A model generated the notes under the pieces. The model did no database searches and was not told the DNA's origin. It saw only the letters and a list, made by a program, of their open reading frames with translations. This document shows positions 63,494 to 64,000 of a stretch of DNA of 64,000 nt, in pieces. This DNA comes from Oscillospiraceae bacterium (GTDB lineage Bacteria > Bacillota > Clostridia > Oscillospirales > Ruminococcaceae), in NCBI GenBank assembly GCA_017533485.1, contig JAFXIC010000017.1, positions 1 through 64,000 of the forward strand. The letters are read 5' to 3'. The position numbers were made by a program, and so were the translations under genes. Each line of letters begins with the position of its first letter. Within the stretch, counting starts at the first letter, position 1.

Positions 63494-64000
63494 ATGTATC
63501 AGTTCAAGAGAGAAAAGCAGATTTCATTTACAGATTTCAATCAGCCGCAGGGAATGCAAATGAATCCGAATAACCGCTGGGTGAAGAAAGCAGCAATGAT
63601 TCCGTGGGACACAATTGAAGCAGAATATGCCAAACTGTTCCCGAGTCATACCGGTATGCCTGCAAAGCCCCTGCGCATGGCACTCGGTTCGCTGCTGATC
63701 CAGAAGCAATATCATTATCCCGATGAGGAACTGGTCGAACAGATCAGAGAAAATCCGTACTATCAGTATTTCATCGGTCTGCCCGGGTATGAAGATAAGA
63801 TTCCGTTTGTGCCTTCTCTTCTCGTTGAATTCCGTAAGCGTTTGTCTGAGGATGTGCTGAATGAGATCAATGAAATGATCATCGCATTCAATGCACAGCA
63901 AGACGATGACGATTCAAATGACGGCAGCGGAGATGCCGGTCAGTCTGATCAGCAGGATTCTGCAACGGATTCCGAAAACGCAGGCACATTGATCTTCTCC
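63494..64000 (+). CDS. transposase, 5' part (IS5/IS1182-like, DUF772 N-terminus)
   Basis: 169 codons open to the window end. The segment MPAKPLRMALGSLLIQKQYH ... ELVEQIRENPYYQYFIGLPGYEDKIPFVPSLLVEFRKRL is the N-terminal DUF772 domain of IS5/IS1182-type transposases. The DDE domain would lie beyond the window. After residue 140 comes an Asp/Ser/Gln-rich acidic linker. CGGAGG precedes ATG 63494. Composition is like the host chromosome, unlike the AT-rich nuclease gene beside it. Confidence 0.9.
   Translation, partial: MYQFKREKQISFTDFNQPQGMQMNPNNRWVKKAAMIPWDTIEAEYAKLFPSHTGMPAKPLRMALGSLLIQKQYHYPDEELVEQIRENPYYQYFIGLPGYEDKIPFVPSLLVEFRKRLSEDVLNEINEMIIAFNAQQDDDDSNDGSGDAGQSDQQDSATDSENAGTLIFS

Larger units (their letters stand above)
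63375..64000 (+). mobile_element. left part of an insertion sequence
   Basis: Transposase gene with its own promoter runs off the right edge. The left boundary is not fixed: it should lie between about 63350 and 63405, where CTCGGGCTAAATAAAACCC could be part of the terminal repeat. The right end is outside the window, so the inverted repeat cannot be checked. Confidence 0.6.

Noticed and set aside
1..64000. CRISPR arrays, tRNA or rRNA genes
   Set aside because: Looked for spaced direct repeats and for tRNA arms (GGTTCGAATCC-type); none found.

Overview
The window looks like chromosome from a cellulosome-producing Ruminococcus (R. flavefaciens / R. champanellensis type, Oscillospiraceae). Evidence: ten dockerin-bearing secreted proteins, glycoside hydrolase families GH43, GH9 and GH5, CBM22, CBM3c, CBM6 and CBM2 modules, Thr/Ser-rich linkers, Gram-positive promoters (TTGACA-17-TATAAT), strong AAGGAGG-type ribosome sites, and meso-diaminopimelate dehydrogenase. 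No species can be fixed from the sequence alone. The dockerin genes are scattered among housekeeping genes rather than collected into one cluster.

Left part (1-12.7 kb, almost all minus strand). A five-gene operon (6614 to 311) encodes a cell-wall-repeat transglutaminase, a lipoprotein, an MBOAT O-acyltransferase, its DHHW partner and a small dockerin protein; it looks like a surface-polysaccharide acetylation and attachment unit. Next come two hemicellulases, probably one operon (10889 to 6771): CBM22-dockerin-CE1 esterase and GH43-CBM22-dockerin. A Nif3/TrmK pair follows.

Middle (12.8-33 kb). murD, secA, then a GH9-CBM3c-dockerin cellulase with a dockerin-borne phosphodiester glycosidase behind it; rarA, an AEC transporter, degV, ddh, HU plus an H1-like protein, a nucleotidyltransferase, a DUF4416 protein, nth and a GNAT. 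At 29.67-32.36 kb a complete T-box leader precedes a gene that is not an aminoacyl-tRNA synthetase: an XRE-cupin-acyl-CoA synthetase fusion. The specifier reads AUC and the antiterminator bulge is UGGU, both matching tRNA-Ile. I read this as isoleucine-starvation control of branched-chain (2-methylbutyrate) activation for isoleucine made by reductive carboxylation, a route known physiologically in rumen ruminococci.

Right part (33-59.4 kb). CBM22-dockerin-SGNH esterase; metallophosphoesterase and phosphatase; GH43-CBM6-dockerin-CE1; membrane and hydrolase genes; a VWA lipoprotein; a GH5 lipoprotein cellulase; a dockerin protein with two GH10-like domains that both lost the nucleophile; a beta-helix dockerin protein; the TPP-riboswitch thiCSFGHED operon; and a sigma factor / anti-sigma / dockerin-protein operon.

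Right edge (59.5-64 kb). A LysR regulator divergent from a CofE-like amide ligase, an AT-rich PD-(D/E)XK nuclease-like gene, and the 5' part of an IS transposase cut by the window end. I saw no tRNA, rRNA or CRISPR array.
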